Assembly (NCBI GenBank): GCA_002480565.1
Contig: DLCK01000077.1
Span: 1-64,000 of the forward strand
Source: Phycisphaerales bacterium UBA7800
GTDB lineage: Bacteria; Planctomycetota; Phycisphaerae; Phycisphaerales; Phycisphaeraceae
Direction: 5' to 3'
DNA: 64,000 bases
This document shows positions 16,527-24,600 of this stretch, piece by piece. The position numbers and the translations under genes are program-made. Numbering within the stretch: position 1 is the first letter of the stretch; the number at the start of each line of letters is the position of its first letter. Below the pieces are notes generated by a model. It ran no database searches. It saw only the letters and a program-made list of their open reading frames with translations, and was not told the DNA's origin.

Positions 16527-16868
16527 CTACACCGGGTCAATTGGGAAATTCTGGTCAACAATTATGCGAGCGAATTCTTCAGATGTTAAAACTTGTTTGT
16601 GATATTGGGTAAGTTTTTTATGATCAAACCACATCTTCTTAATTTCGTCATCATCAGTTGCAGATATTCTAATCTCATCCTTAATTATATCATACCACTT
16701 ATCTTTCGACGAAAAGGTTTCCTGTAGAATATGCTCTGTTTCCTGTAGAATATGCTCTGCTTCCTGCATATGCCTCTCATCTTTCGTTGGCAGCTCTCCA
16801 ATTACCCTGAGAACATAGCACTCAACAAATCTCAGAAGTGGCCGTCCATCATACCTTGTATTGTCCAT
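16527..16868 (-). CDS. Small AT-rich hypothetical protein inside the priA duplication
   Basis: 113 residues, acidic, helical, with no recognised family, signal peptide or membrane segment. The DNA is markedly more AT-rich than its neighbours. A 21-bp unit (TTTCCTGTAGAATATGCTCTG on the plus strand, 21 bases with its last base) is repeated in tandem, giving HILQETEHILQET in the protein. It lies between copy A/B of the priA end and the live priA end, so it is probably cargo that arrived with the duplication. The ribosome binding site is poor. It could be a real gene or a decayed one. Confidence 0.45.
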   Translation of the reverse strand: MDNTRYDGRPLLRFVECYVLRVIGELPTKDERHMQEAEHILQETEHILQETFSSKDKWYDIIKDEIRISATDDDEIKKMWFDHKKLTQYHKQVLTSEEFARIIVDQNFPIDPV

Positions 16869-16895
16869 AACTATTTTTACTCTAGATGGGAAGAA

Positions 16896-16918
16896 ACGGT
16901 GTCAAGAACCGTTTTTAC
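16896..16918. repeat. REP-like palindrome next to the priA stop
   Basis: AAACGGT-gtcaaga-ACCGTTT ends at the priA stop codon. Its core GGTGTCA-x-GAACC is the inverse orientation of the AAAGGTTCCTGACACCTTT copies at about 16313-16332 and 16452-16471. It may also serve as the priA terminator stem, although no T-tract follows. Confidence 0.55.
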
Positions 16919-19248
16919 AACAATACCGTTGGATCGACATCCACGGCCATGCGGTTGTCGGAGATGAGTAATTTTTCGTTGCGTAACATCGTCATGATCT
17001 TCTGTAATGTGCTGGCGTCGGGGGCGATCATCTCAATTTGATGCCGATGAAAATCAGCGATGCGCGCGATGGGGCAAGGCATTGGGCCGCGGAGTCGGAC
17101 GATGTTGCCTAGTTGGTGATTGCAGCGTGCTAGTTCCTGGGACAGTTTCTTGCATAGCAGGTAGGACTTTTCATGATCGACATCGCGCACAACGATCCTT
17201 GCCATGCGCGTGTGGGGAGGTAAGCCCATTTGCTGACGCATTTCCAATTCACGTTGAGCAAAAGCAATAAAGTCATGTTGCGATGCGAGCTTGATGGTGG
17301 GATCAAGGATTGAAAAAGTTTGAACCACGACCACGCCAGGCGTACTGCTGCGTCCTGCTCGTCCTGCGACCTGGGCGATGAGTTGGAAGGTACGTTCGGC
17401 AGCACGGAAGTCGGGCATGTGCAGCGAGGTGTCACCGCTGATAACGCCGACGAGTCGGACATTGGGGAAATCCAAACCTTTGGCGATCATCTGCGTACCG
17501 ATGAGCAGGTCCAGTTCACCGCGTTGGAATTCGCCGAGGATGCGTTGGTAATCGTCACGCTGACGCATGGTGTCGCCATCCATGCGGGCAAATTTGAGGT
17601 TGGGGAATTTGCGTTCGAGTTCTTCTTCGACACGTTGGGTGCCTAGTCCAAAGAGCGTGATTTTTTTGCCACACTGCGGGCATAGCGGCGGGAGCAGTTG
17701 CTCGGTATCACAATGATGACAGCGAATAAAACCGCCCCCCCCGGAAGTCCCGGAAGCCCCGGAAGTTGACCCCTGCGGCAAATGGTGTTTGTGATAGACC
17801 ATTGTCGCATCGCAGTGTTCGCAGTTTTGTATCCAGCCACAAGTCTGATCCGGACACGCAACGTAGTTGGCATAACCGCGACGGTTGAGCAGTAACATAG
17901 TCTGGCCGTTTTGACGCTTGACGTAGTTGATGAGTTCTTCGAGCTTGCGACTGATCAGATGGACACCTTTGCGATGTTTGCGTTCTTCGACCAGGTCCAC
18001 CAGTTGCACCACCGGAAGCTTAAAACCACTGACACGTTCGGGGAGCGTCAGCAGGTCATAGCTGCCGCGAACGGTGGCGTTGTAATAGCTTTCCAAGCTA
18101 GGCGTCGCTGAACCGAGGATGACTTGAGCGCCGAGTTGTTGGCCACGTTTGACGGCAACATCACGTGCGTGATACCGAGGCAGTTGATCCTGTTTGTAGC
18201 TCGAGTCGTGTTCTTCATCGACGATGATAATGCCGACTTTGGGCAAGGGTGCGAAGATGGCGGATCGCGCGCCGATGACGATTTTCGCTTCACCTGCACT
18301 GATACGTCGCCACTGTTCGTGACGTTGGGCAGCGGTGAGCGCCGAGTGCATGACTGCGACGGAATCAAATCGCGCGGTAAAGCGGCTGACCGTTTGAGGA
18401 GTCAGTGCGATCTCTGGGACAAGCACGATCGCAGCCGTATCCGGATCACGGGCGAAGACGTGTTCGATCATTTGCAGGTAGACTTCGGTCTTGCCACTGC
18501 CGGTGACCCCGTGGAGCAGGTGAACCCCAAAGCCACCTTGATCGACCTTGCTTGCCAGTTGTTCGACGGCGGTTTTCTGCGTGTCGTTGAGAGTCAGTGC
18601 TGCGGTCTTTTCGCCTTGTGGCAGATCACTTGACGCAGCGGCTTTGATGATGGTTTGCGTGTTGGATTTGAGCACGCCTTTGGCAAGGAGTTGCTTGACG
18701 GGGCTGATGGTTTGGGCGCCAGCCAGTTCTGCAAGTTGTCGCATTTCGATGTGCGTTTGCCCCTGCTCGATGAGTTTATCCAACTCAGCGATAGCGACCT
18801 TTTGCAATTTGGAGAGCTTGACGGTTTTGAGGTCTTTGTCGGGATTGCGAAAGACGAGGGTTTGGACGGTTGCGCCGATACCATGCTTGACGGCAGCGGG
18901 GAGCATCGTGCCGAACACCATCCCGATGGGACAGCAATAGTAGCTGCTAAGCCATCGCGCCAAGGCAATGAGATCGGCTGGTAAGCGAATCCCTGCTGCA
19001 TCTTTTTCGGTAATTGGCTTGATCTTTTTGGCAGCTAGCGTCGTCGTCTGATCAATCTGCACGACAAAGCCCGGTACATTTTTATTGCCTCGCCCCAACG
19101 GCACGCGAACGCGATCCCCCACCGCGATGTCCTTAAGCGACTGAGGAATCGCATAAGTGAGACCGCTGGCTGTCACATCAACCCCCTGCTCGGGCGCAAC
19201 TTGAGCATAAGCAACAATCGACTCAGGCGTGACAAACAAATCGGACAT
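16915..19248 (-). CDS. priA: Primosomal replication restart helicase PriA
   Basis: 777 residues, a 3'-5' DNA helicase that restarts stalled forks. The N-terminal DNA-binding domain is followed by Walker A LLHGVTGSGKTEVYLQ (near residue 245), DEEH box IIIVDEEHDSSYKQ, and LGSATPSLES. The zinc-binding cysteines lie in CPDQTCGWIQNCEHCD, then CHHCDTEQLLPPLCPQCG. Motifs V/VI are DLLIGTQMIAKGLDFPNV and QVAGRAGRS. The zinc domain contains an unusual loop, GSTSGASGTSGGGG (about residues 492-506), encoded by CCCGGAAG-type tandem GC-rich units absent from PriA in general. The 3' end shares its sequence with the duplicated scar downstream. It is divergent from mutS. Confidence 0.96.
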   Translation of the reverse strand: MSDLFVTPESIVAYAQVAPEQGVDVTASGLTYAIPQSLKDIAVGDRVRVPLGRGNKNVPGFVVQIDQTTTLAAKKIKPITEKDAAGIRLPADLIALARWLSSYYCCPIGMVFGTMLPAAVKHGIGATVQTLVFRNPDKDLKTVKLSKLQKVAIAELDKLIEQGQTHIEMRQLAELAGAQTISPVKQLLAKGVLKSNTQTIIKAAASSDLPQGEKTAALTLNDTQKTAVEQLASKVDQGGFGVHLLHGVTGSGKTEVYLQMIEHVFARDPDTAAIVLVPEIALTPQTVSRFTARFDSVAVMHSALTAAQRHEQWRRISAGEAKIVIGARSAIFAPLPKVGIIIVDEEHDSSYKQDQLPRYHARDVAVKRGQQLGAQVILGSATPSLESYYNATVRGSYDLLTLPERVSGFKLPVVQLVDLVEERKHRKGVHLISRKLEELINYVKRQNGQTMLLLNRRGYANYVACPDQTCGWIQNCEHCDATMVYHKHHLPQGSTSGASGTSGGGGFIRCHHCDTEQLLPPLCPQCGKKITLFGLGTQRVEEELERKFPNLKFARMDGDTMRQRDDYQRILGEFQRGELDLLIGTQMIAKGLDFPNVRLVGVISGDTSLHMPDFRAAERTFQLIAQVAGRAGRSSTPGVVVVQTFSILDPTIKLASQHDFIAFAQRELEMRQQMGLPPHTRMARIVVRDVDHEKSYLLCKKLSQELARCNHQLGNIVRLRGPMPCPIARIADFHRHQIEMIAPDASTLQKIMTMLRNEKLLISDNRMAVDVDPTVLL

Positions 19249-19282
19249 GCCGACAGTTTAGCATAGGTGCGTTGGGATGGAT

Positions 19283-19468
19283 GAACCACCGAGTCACAGA
19301 GACACAGAGATAAGACACTTAGCTTCCGAGTTTCTCGATAAATCTGTCAATAACTTCTTAAGTTGAAAATCGTGCAGGACGTGAATGACTTGCTGTCTGA
19401 GAATGATTAAAAGTTGAATTCTCTGTCTGGAACTCTGTGCCTCTGTGTCTCTGTGGTAAAAAGACATG
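19283..19468. repeat. Paired inverted repeat, ACCACAGAG family (copy 3)
   Basis: The left arm (about 19283-19320) contains GAGTCACAGAGACACAGAG; the right arm (about 19421-19468) contains CTGTGCCTCTGTGTCTCTGT. It sits between the divergent priA and mutS genes, so a simple terminator role is unlikely for this copy. Confidence 0.7.
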
Positions 19469-19513
19469 AACTAAACCTGCCAAACACGTCGATTTCTGGT
19501 ACATTCACACGCT

Positions 19514-22165
19514 ATGTCCAAGACGGCTAAAGAACCCAAAATAACGCCTGCGATGCGTCAGTTTCACGACTTTAAGGAGAAGTATCCTGACTGCGTTTTA
19601 TTCTTTCGCATGGGTGATTTTTATGAGATGTTTCACCAGGATGCTGTCCTTGCCCACAAGGTTTTAGGCGTCACCTTGACTCAGCGCACCGCTGGCGTCC
19701 CCATGGCAGGTGTCCCGTACCATGCTGTCGAAGGTTACATGAATCGCATGATCAAAGCTGGCTACCGCGTAGCCGTCTGCGATCAGGTTGAAGACCCTGC
19801 AAAAGCCAAAGGTGTTGTCAAACGTGACGTGACGCGGATCATCACCCCCGGAACTTTAACGGATGAGAATCTGCTTGAAGAGGGACAGGAAAATCCACTC
19901 GCCGCCGTCCAACTGCACAAAGACCACCGCGCCTCGGTCGCATGGGTCGAATTAAGCACCGGCGTGTTCCATGTGGCTACTTTCGAAAACAACCAACTCA
20001 TCGACGAGCTTGCACGCATCGCACCCTCGGAACTGCTCTACGAACAACAGCGTAATGTCGACGAAGCGCCGGAACTGTTGCTGAATCTCAAGCAGACGCT
20101 TGGCTGCATTTTGACCGCGCGTCCAGCCTGGCAGTTCCGACCCGCGGACGCTTTGCAGATGCTTCAAAAACAATACGAAGTCAAAACGCTCAGCGGCTTT
20201 GGGATCGCAGATACCGCGCCGGAAATCGGCGTTGCAGGGGGTGTGCTTGCATATCTGCTTGAAACCCAGCGAACCGATGCCACGCGATTGGAAGCCTCCA
20301 CTGCCACGCCGGGGCGCATCCGACATTTGCTGCCACCCAAGCGGTTTGAACGCAATCGGTATCTGGTGATCGACCAGGTCTCACTGCGGTCACTGGAAGT
20401 CCAGCGCACCATGCGATCCGAATCAGCCAGTCACTCGCTGGTGGCAACCCTGCAAAACTGCGTCACCGCAATGGGTAAACGCCAACTGCGTCACTGGCTG
20501 TGTTACCCGCTTTGTGACAAGGCAGCCATCGCTCAACGCCAGGACCTTGTTCAAGCACTTATTGATGACAGCCGATTCATAGAACAACTCCGCGAAGCCT
20601 TGGACAACATTCAGGACATCCAACGCATCACCGGCAGAATCGCAGTCGGACGCGCGACGCCTCGTGATCTTGTTGCACTTGGCTCAAGCAGTACGCAGGT
20701 TCAGCAACTTGCCCAACTCCTCGACCAACGCCCATCAGTCAAAACGTATCACCAGCAAATTGCAGACATCCACGATTCGCTGGCACAACTCGGTGAACTG
20801 ATTACCAGAACCTGTGTCGAAGCGCCGCCGGCACACTTGCGAGATGGCGGACTCATTGCTGATGGCATGGATGAAACACTCGATGAATGTCGCAGCCTCA
20901 AAGCCGACTCCAAAGCGTGGCTTGCCAAGTATCAAAAACAGCTCATCGACGAAACCGGCATCCCGACACTGAAGGTCGGATACAACAAAGTCTTTGGCTT
21001 TTACATTGAAGTCACCGCTGCTCAGAAAGACAAGGCGCCCGAAAGTTGGTCGCGTAAACAGACACTTAAAAATGTCGAACGCTACATCACCCAACCCCTC
21101 AAGGAATACGAAGGCAAGGTACTCACCGCCCAGGACCGTGCCAACGCGAGAGAGTTGGAACTGTTTAATCACCTTTGTGCGCAGGCTCAAACGCACCTGC
21201 CGCAGTTGCATGCCTTTGCTCAGACGGTAGCAGACCTTGATGTGTTGGCAAGCTTTGCCAAACGTGCGATTCGACATCGCTATGTCCGACCAACCATCAG
21301 CGACGAACCAGTCCTTGAAATCGTCAATGGCAGACACCCGGTACTTGACGAAGTCCTCGGCGAACAGTTTGTCCCCAATGATGTCCAACTGGATAAAGAC
21401 AAAACGCTGGCTCTGATCACCGGCCCGAACATGGCAGGTAAATCAACCTACATCCGACAAGCAGCGCTGCTGACGTTACTGGCGCATACCGGAAGCTTCG
21501 TCCCCGCACAGTCCGCAACCATCGGTTTATGCGACCGCATCTTCACCCGCATTGGCGCATCCGACGAACTGCACACCGGCCAATCCACCTTCATGGTTGA
21601 GATGACCGAAACGGCAAATATCTGTCACCATGCCACCAACCGAAGCTTGGTGATTTTAGATGAAATTGGACGTGGCACGAGTACGCTTGACGGACTGAGT
21701 CTGGCATGGGCGATCGCAGAACATTTATCCGCGCGCAACTGTCGGACACTCTTTGCAACGCACTACCATGAGATCACACACTTGGCGGATCGCTTTAGCA
21801 ATGTGACCAACCTGCGCGTCACCGTTCGTGAATGGCAGGATCAAATCGTGTTCCTGCATCGCATTGTCGCTGGGGCAACGGATCGGAGTTTTGGTACGCA
21901 TGTGGCCAAGATCGCAGGCATCCCCCCGCAAGTCATTGAGCGTGCGAATGAACTGCTTGGGGAGCTGGCGGTAAGTCATGCTGCCCCGTCGATGGAGAAG
22001 GTTTCCCAGAAGAAGTCCAAACGTGATGACCCGCAGATGTCGCTGTTCACGGAATACATCGAACATCCGGCGATGGACATGCTGCGCAAAGCAGATGTGA
22101 TGAACATGACGCCGATGCAGGCGATGGATTTACTGCATCAAATACAGGCAGAGTTGGGCGAATAA
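19514..22165 (+). CDS. mutS: DNA mismatch repair protein MutS
   Basis: 883 residues, full length. The N-terminal mismatch-binding domain has FFRMGDFYEMFHQDA (Phe-x-Glu of the mismatch wedge). Then come connector, lever and clamp domains, Walker A TGPNMAGKSTYIRQ near residue 636, STFMVEMTE, the Walker B/signature ILDEIGRGTSTLDGLSLAWA, and FATHYHEIT. The C-terminal tail ends with a helical MDLLHQIQAEL segment. It recognises mispairs and small loops and recruits MutL, which is not in this window. First ATG used. Confidence 0.97.
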   Translation: MSKTAKEPKITPAMRQFHDFKEKYPDCVLFFRMGDFYEMFHQDAVLAHKVLGVTLTQRTAGVPMAGVPYHAVEGYMNRMIKAGYRVAVCDQVEDPAKAKGVVKRDVTRIITPGTLTDENLLEEGQENPLAAVQLHKDHRASVAWVELSTGVFHVATFENNQLIDELARIAPSELLYEQQRNVDEAPELLLNLKQTLGCILTARPAWQFRPADALQMLQKQYEVKTLSGFGIADTAPEIGVAGGVLAYLLETQRTDATRLEASTATPGRIRHLLPPKRFERNRYLVIDQVSLRSLEVQRTMRSESASHSLVATLQNCVTAMGKRQLRHWLCYPLCDKAAIAQRQDLVQALIDDSRFIEQLREALDNIQDIQRITGRIAVGRATPRDLVALGSSSTQVQQLAQLLDQRPSVKTYHQQIADIHDSLAQLGELITRTCVEAPPAHLRDGGLIADGMDETLDECRSLKADSKAWLAKYQKQLIDETGIPTLKVGYNKVFGFYIEVTAAQKDKAPESWSRKQTLKNVERYITQPLKEYEGKVLTAQDRANARELELFNHLCAQAQTHLPQLHAFAQTVADLDVLASFAKRAIRHRYVRPTISDEPVLEIVNGRHPVLDEVLGEQFVPNDVQLDKDKTLALITGPNMAGKSTYIRQAALLTLLAHTGSFVPAQSATIGLCDRIFTRIGASDELHTGQSTFMVEMTETANICHHATNRSLVILDEIGRGTSTLDGLSLAWAIAEHLSARNCRTLFATHYHEITHLADRFSNVTNLRVTVREWQDQIVFLHRIVAGATDRSFGTHVAKIAGIPPQVIERANELLGELAVSHAAPSMEKVSQKKSKRDDPQMSLFTEYIEHPAMDMLRKADVMNMTPMQAMDLLHQIQAELGE

Positions 22166-22575
22166 ATTAGGATTTTGTCTGGATTCCAGACCGATTGCGG
22201 TTTAGCGATGAAGACGAGATTCGAAAACCGTTGATGTCTGACAGATCTTTGAGCGCTAAACCGCAAGCGGTTTTTACCATCTGTATCAATTATCCGGTTA
22301 GCCGATAATTAAAACCAACCGGATACTTTCATGGCTTACTTTGGTTTACAAAGACAATGGTTAACTTAGACGATGTTTGAAAAGTCGAGACTTTCAGTAG
22401 CGAAGTCTTGGCCCACGCACGTACCGCCTACTTGCTGTGAAATGAAAGAAATACCCTCATGTTTGCTGGAGCATCCCTTGCCGGGATCGTATCATGGAAG
22501 CGACCGTCCATTGACCAGCCATCCCTCGTGGATGTGTTGAACAACAAACGTACGCATGCCGCCAGGATACGACAT
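22166..22575. other. Intergenic region with inverted repeats after mutS
   Basis: TTGCGGTTTAGCG near 22188 is inverted as CGCTAAACCGCAA near 22254. The latter is followed by CCGCAAGCGGTTTTT, a compact intrinsic-terminator shape for mutS. ATCCGGTT and AACCGGAT are inverted near 22291-22325. No gene is visible before the phosphatase. Confidence 0.5.
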
Positions 22576-23421
22576 ATGGAATCAGGGGTCAGTACCCACC
22601 ACACCAACTTGCCGTTTGACATGATCGCAATTGATCTGGACGGCACGTTATTGCGTGAAGACAAACAGATCACGGTGCGGACGGTTCGCACGATTCGCAA
22701 GGTGGTTGATCTGGGCGTGAAGGTTGTGATTGCCACCGCGCGTCCGCCGCGTGGGATGCGTCACATTGCCGAAGCACTCAAACTCGACACCTACTGGGTG
22801 ACCTACAACGGGGCACTGATTTACGACCCGCAGGTAGCCAAGCATATTCATCACCAACCGCTACCCTCGGCCCTGGCACGCAAGATCGTCAAGACCGCGC
22901 GTAAGGCAGATAAGGATTGCGTGATCAGTCTGGAGATTCTGGACAAGTGGTATACCGACCACGTGGATGAAAGCTTGCCTACGGAAATCAGCCGTAACTT
23001 TTCGCCGGACTTCGTGGGGCCGCTTGAAGCGTTTCTCAAAGTTCCAGTGACCAAGCTTCTGGCATTGGCACCACCGGATCGGATTCCCAATATCCGCATG
23101 GCTGTGGAGAAGAAGTTCGCCGGTCAGGTCACTGCCGCAGTGAGTGACAACCATCTGCTTCAGTACATTCACAAGGATGCCGACAAGTGCATCGCGCTGA
23201 AAAAAGTCGCCAACCTGTATGACATTGATCCGTCACGCGTGATGTGTATCGGCGATGCGCCCAATGATGTGACCATGCTCGACTGGGCAGGGATGGGTGT
23301 TGCGATGCACAACGGTTGGGACGTCGCCAAACAGGTCGCCAATGTGATTGCTCCAAGTAACGACGAAGGCGGCGCAGCCTATGCCATCCGCAAATATGTC
23401 TTGGGTGAGAAGTTGGATTGA
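22576..23421 (+). CDS. HAD-superfamily hydrolase, Cof type (subfamily IIB)
   Basis: About 281 residues. Motif I is IAIDLDGTLLRED (nucleophile and acid Asp), motif II VVIATARPP, and motif IV CIGDAPNDVTMLDWAG, with GVAMHNGWDVAKQVAN after it. The Cof-type cap domain lies in the middle. It is expected to dephosphorylate a small sugar phosphate or cofactor phosphate in the cytoplasm; the substrate cannot be predicted. The start was placed at the ATG with AGGA eight bases upstream. A longer frame from 22459 adds 39 poorly composed residues and is less likely. Confidence 0.85.
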   Translation: MESGVSTHHTNLPFDMIAIDLDGTLLREDKQITVRTVRTIRKVVDLGVKVVIATARPPRGMRHIAEALKLDTYWVTYNGALIYDPQVAKHIHHQPLPSALARKIVKTARKADKDCVISLEILDKWYTDHVDESLPTEISRNFSPDFVGPLEAFLKVPVTKLLALAPPDRIPNIRMAVEKKFAGQVTAAVSDNHLLQYIHKDADKCIALKKVANLYDIDPSRVMCIGDAPNDVTMLDWAGMGVAMHNGWDVAKQVANVIAPSNDEGGAAYAIRKYVLGEKLD

Positions 23422-23440
23422 GCTTTTTTTTAAAAGGCAT

Positions 23441-23662
23441 TTTCACCGCCAAGGCGCCAAGAACGCCAAGTTTTCAAGACATAGATTTTTTAATCTGACG
23501 CAAACCCAATACGGCGCACCTCTACCACTGGCGCGAAGCTTGTTAATTGCTGAGCACCAAGCGTCAACCCGGTGCAGGTGTTGATTGACGCATAAGACCG
23601 GCAATGATTATAAATCTAATTGACATCTCTCTGACCTTGGCGACCTTGGCGCCTTGGCGGTA
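23441..23662. repeat. Paired inverted repeat, CCGCCAAGGCGCC family
   Basis: The left arm CACCGCCAAGGCGCCAAG... (about 23444-23470) is inverted at 23634-23661 (CTTGGCGCCTTGGCGGT). Between them lies GAGCACC...CGGTGC near 23555-23577, the same short motif seen inside the repeat at 4.5 kb. There is no gene in this space between two convergent genes. Confidence 0.75.
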
Positions 23663-23674
23663 AAAAAATGAATC

Positions 23675-23712
23675 CAAAAAAACGCGGGACACCCGAAGGT
23701 ATCACGCGTTTG
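23675..23712. terminator. Possible bidirectional hairpin AAACGCG/CGCGTTT
   Basis: AAACGCGGGACACCC and CACGCGTTTG form a short stem in the convergent space between the phosphatase and the Hsp20 gene. It is weak but suitably placed. Confidence 0.35.
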
Positions 23713-23803
23713 AAGTTCATACGGTCATCTTCCTGACTCTCGCATGGGGTGAGCTTGTGTCGCGGCGTAGGTAAGGAGTGCGACACATGCTCAAGGGGTT
23801 GAC

Positions 23804-24226
23804 TTATTTAACTTCGATGCGTCGCGGTTTGACTTCTTCTTTCTTGTGCAGCGTCAGATGCAGGACACCGTTTTGCATGTTTGCATCAACGTTGTTTTCA
23901 TCCAACGTGCTGGGCATGGTGAATCGACGAGTCACTTCCAGGGTTCGCCGTTGCGACACATGCGTGGTGGTTCCTTCAGGGCGCTGGGTTGCTTCACGTT
24001 TGGCATGAATGGTCAAGACACCTTGTTCGAGGGTGACTTCCACCTGGTCATTGGCAAAGCCTGGGAGTTCTGCCTCAACCATCACCGCTGATTCGGACTC
24101 GTGGACATCCACAGGATAATCCGTGTTGGTGTAGTCGTTGGCTGCTCGACCGAACTGCTGTCGGATGAAAGCAAACGGATCATCATTAAACAGACGTGCA
24201 TCATTGACAAGACGAGTAGGTAACAT
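23804..24226 (-). CDS. Small heat shock protein, Hsp20/alpha-crystallin family
   Basis: 140 residues. The alpha-crystallin domain runs from YPVDVHESESAVMVEAELPG to the hallmark MQNGVLHLTLHK (A/G-x-L-type motif), ending in the short C-terminal extension PRRIEV. It is an ATP-independent holdase chaperone in the cytoplasm. The start was chosen at the ATG preceded by AAAGGAG seven bases upstream; an earlier ATG 11 codons upstream lacks a site. Single gene; no CIRCE element was recognised upstream. Confidence 0.92.
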   Translation of the reverse strand: MLPTRLVNDARLFNDDPFAFIRQQFGRAANDYTNTDYPVDVHESESAVMVEAELPGFANDQVEVTLEQGVLTIHAKREATQRPEGTTTHVSQRRTLEVTRRFTMPSTLDENNVDANMQNGVLHLTLHKKEEVKPRRIEVK

Positions 24227-24446
24227 AGCCGTGCTCCTTTCTTCCATTGTGTTTGGCATGATCTGCTCACTTGGCAGATTGGCTTTTTGTCACGTTCACT
24301 GGAATATAAAACAACTGCCATGCCAGCACGATGCGTTGTAACTGCTTATTTTTCGCTTGTTTTACAGGGTAATGGCTGTCAATTTGGCAAGACGGATGTC
24401 ATATGCTGCAGGTTTGACGTTTGACGTCAATAGGACATCCATGGAA

Positions 24447-24536
24447 GAACCACATAGCTACAGAGTCACAGAGGATCGAAGAAATGAGATGTCACTTCGG
24501 TCTTTTATGATCTCTGTGTCTCTGTGGCTTGTGGTT
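24447..24536. repeat. Short paired inverted repeat, ACCACAGAG family (copy 4)
   Basis: The left arm (about 24447-24473) reads AACCACATAGCTACAGAGTC; the right arm (about 24510-24536) reads TCTCTGTGTCTCTGTGGCTT. The loop is only about 40 bases. It lies in the divergent 370-bp space between Hsp20 and argC, which otherwise shows no gene. Confidence 0.6.
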
Positions 24537-24600
24537 GATGCCAAGACAAAACAATAAGACATTGTTGACATGAACTTCCATGAACCGATAATCACGACCT

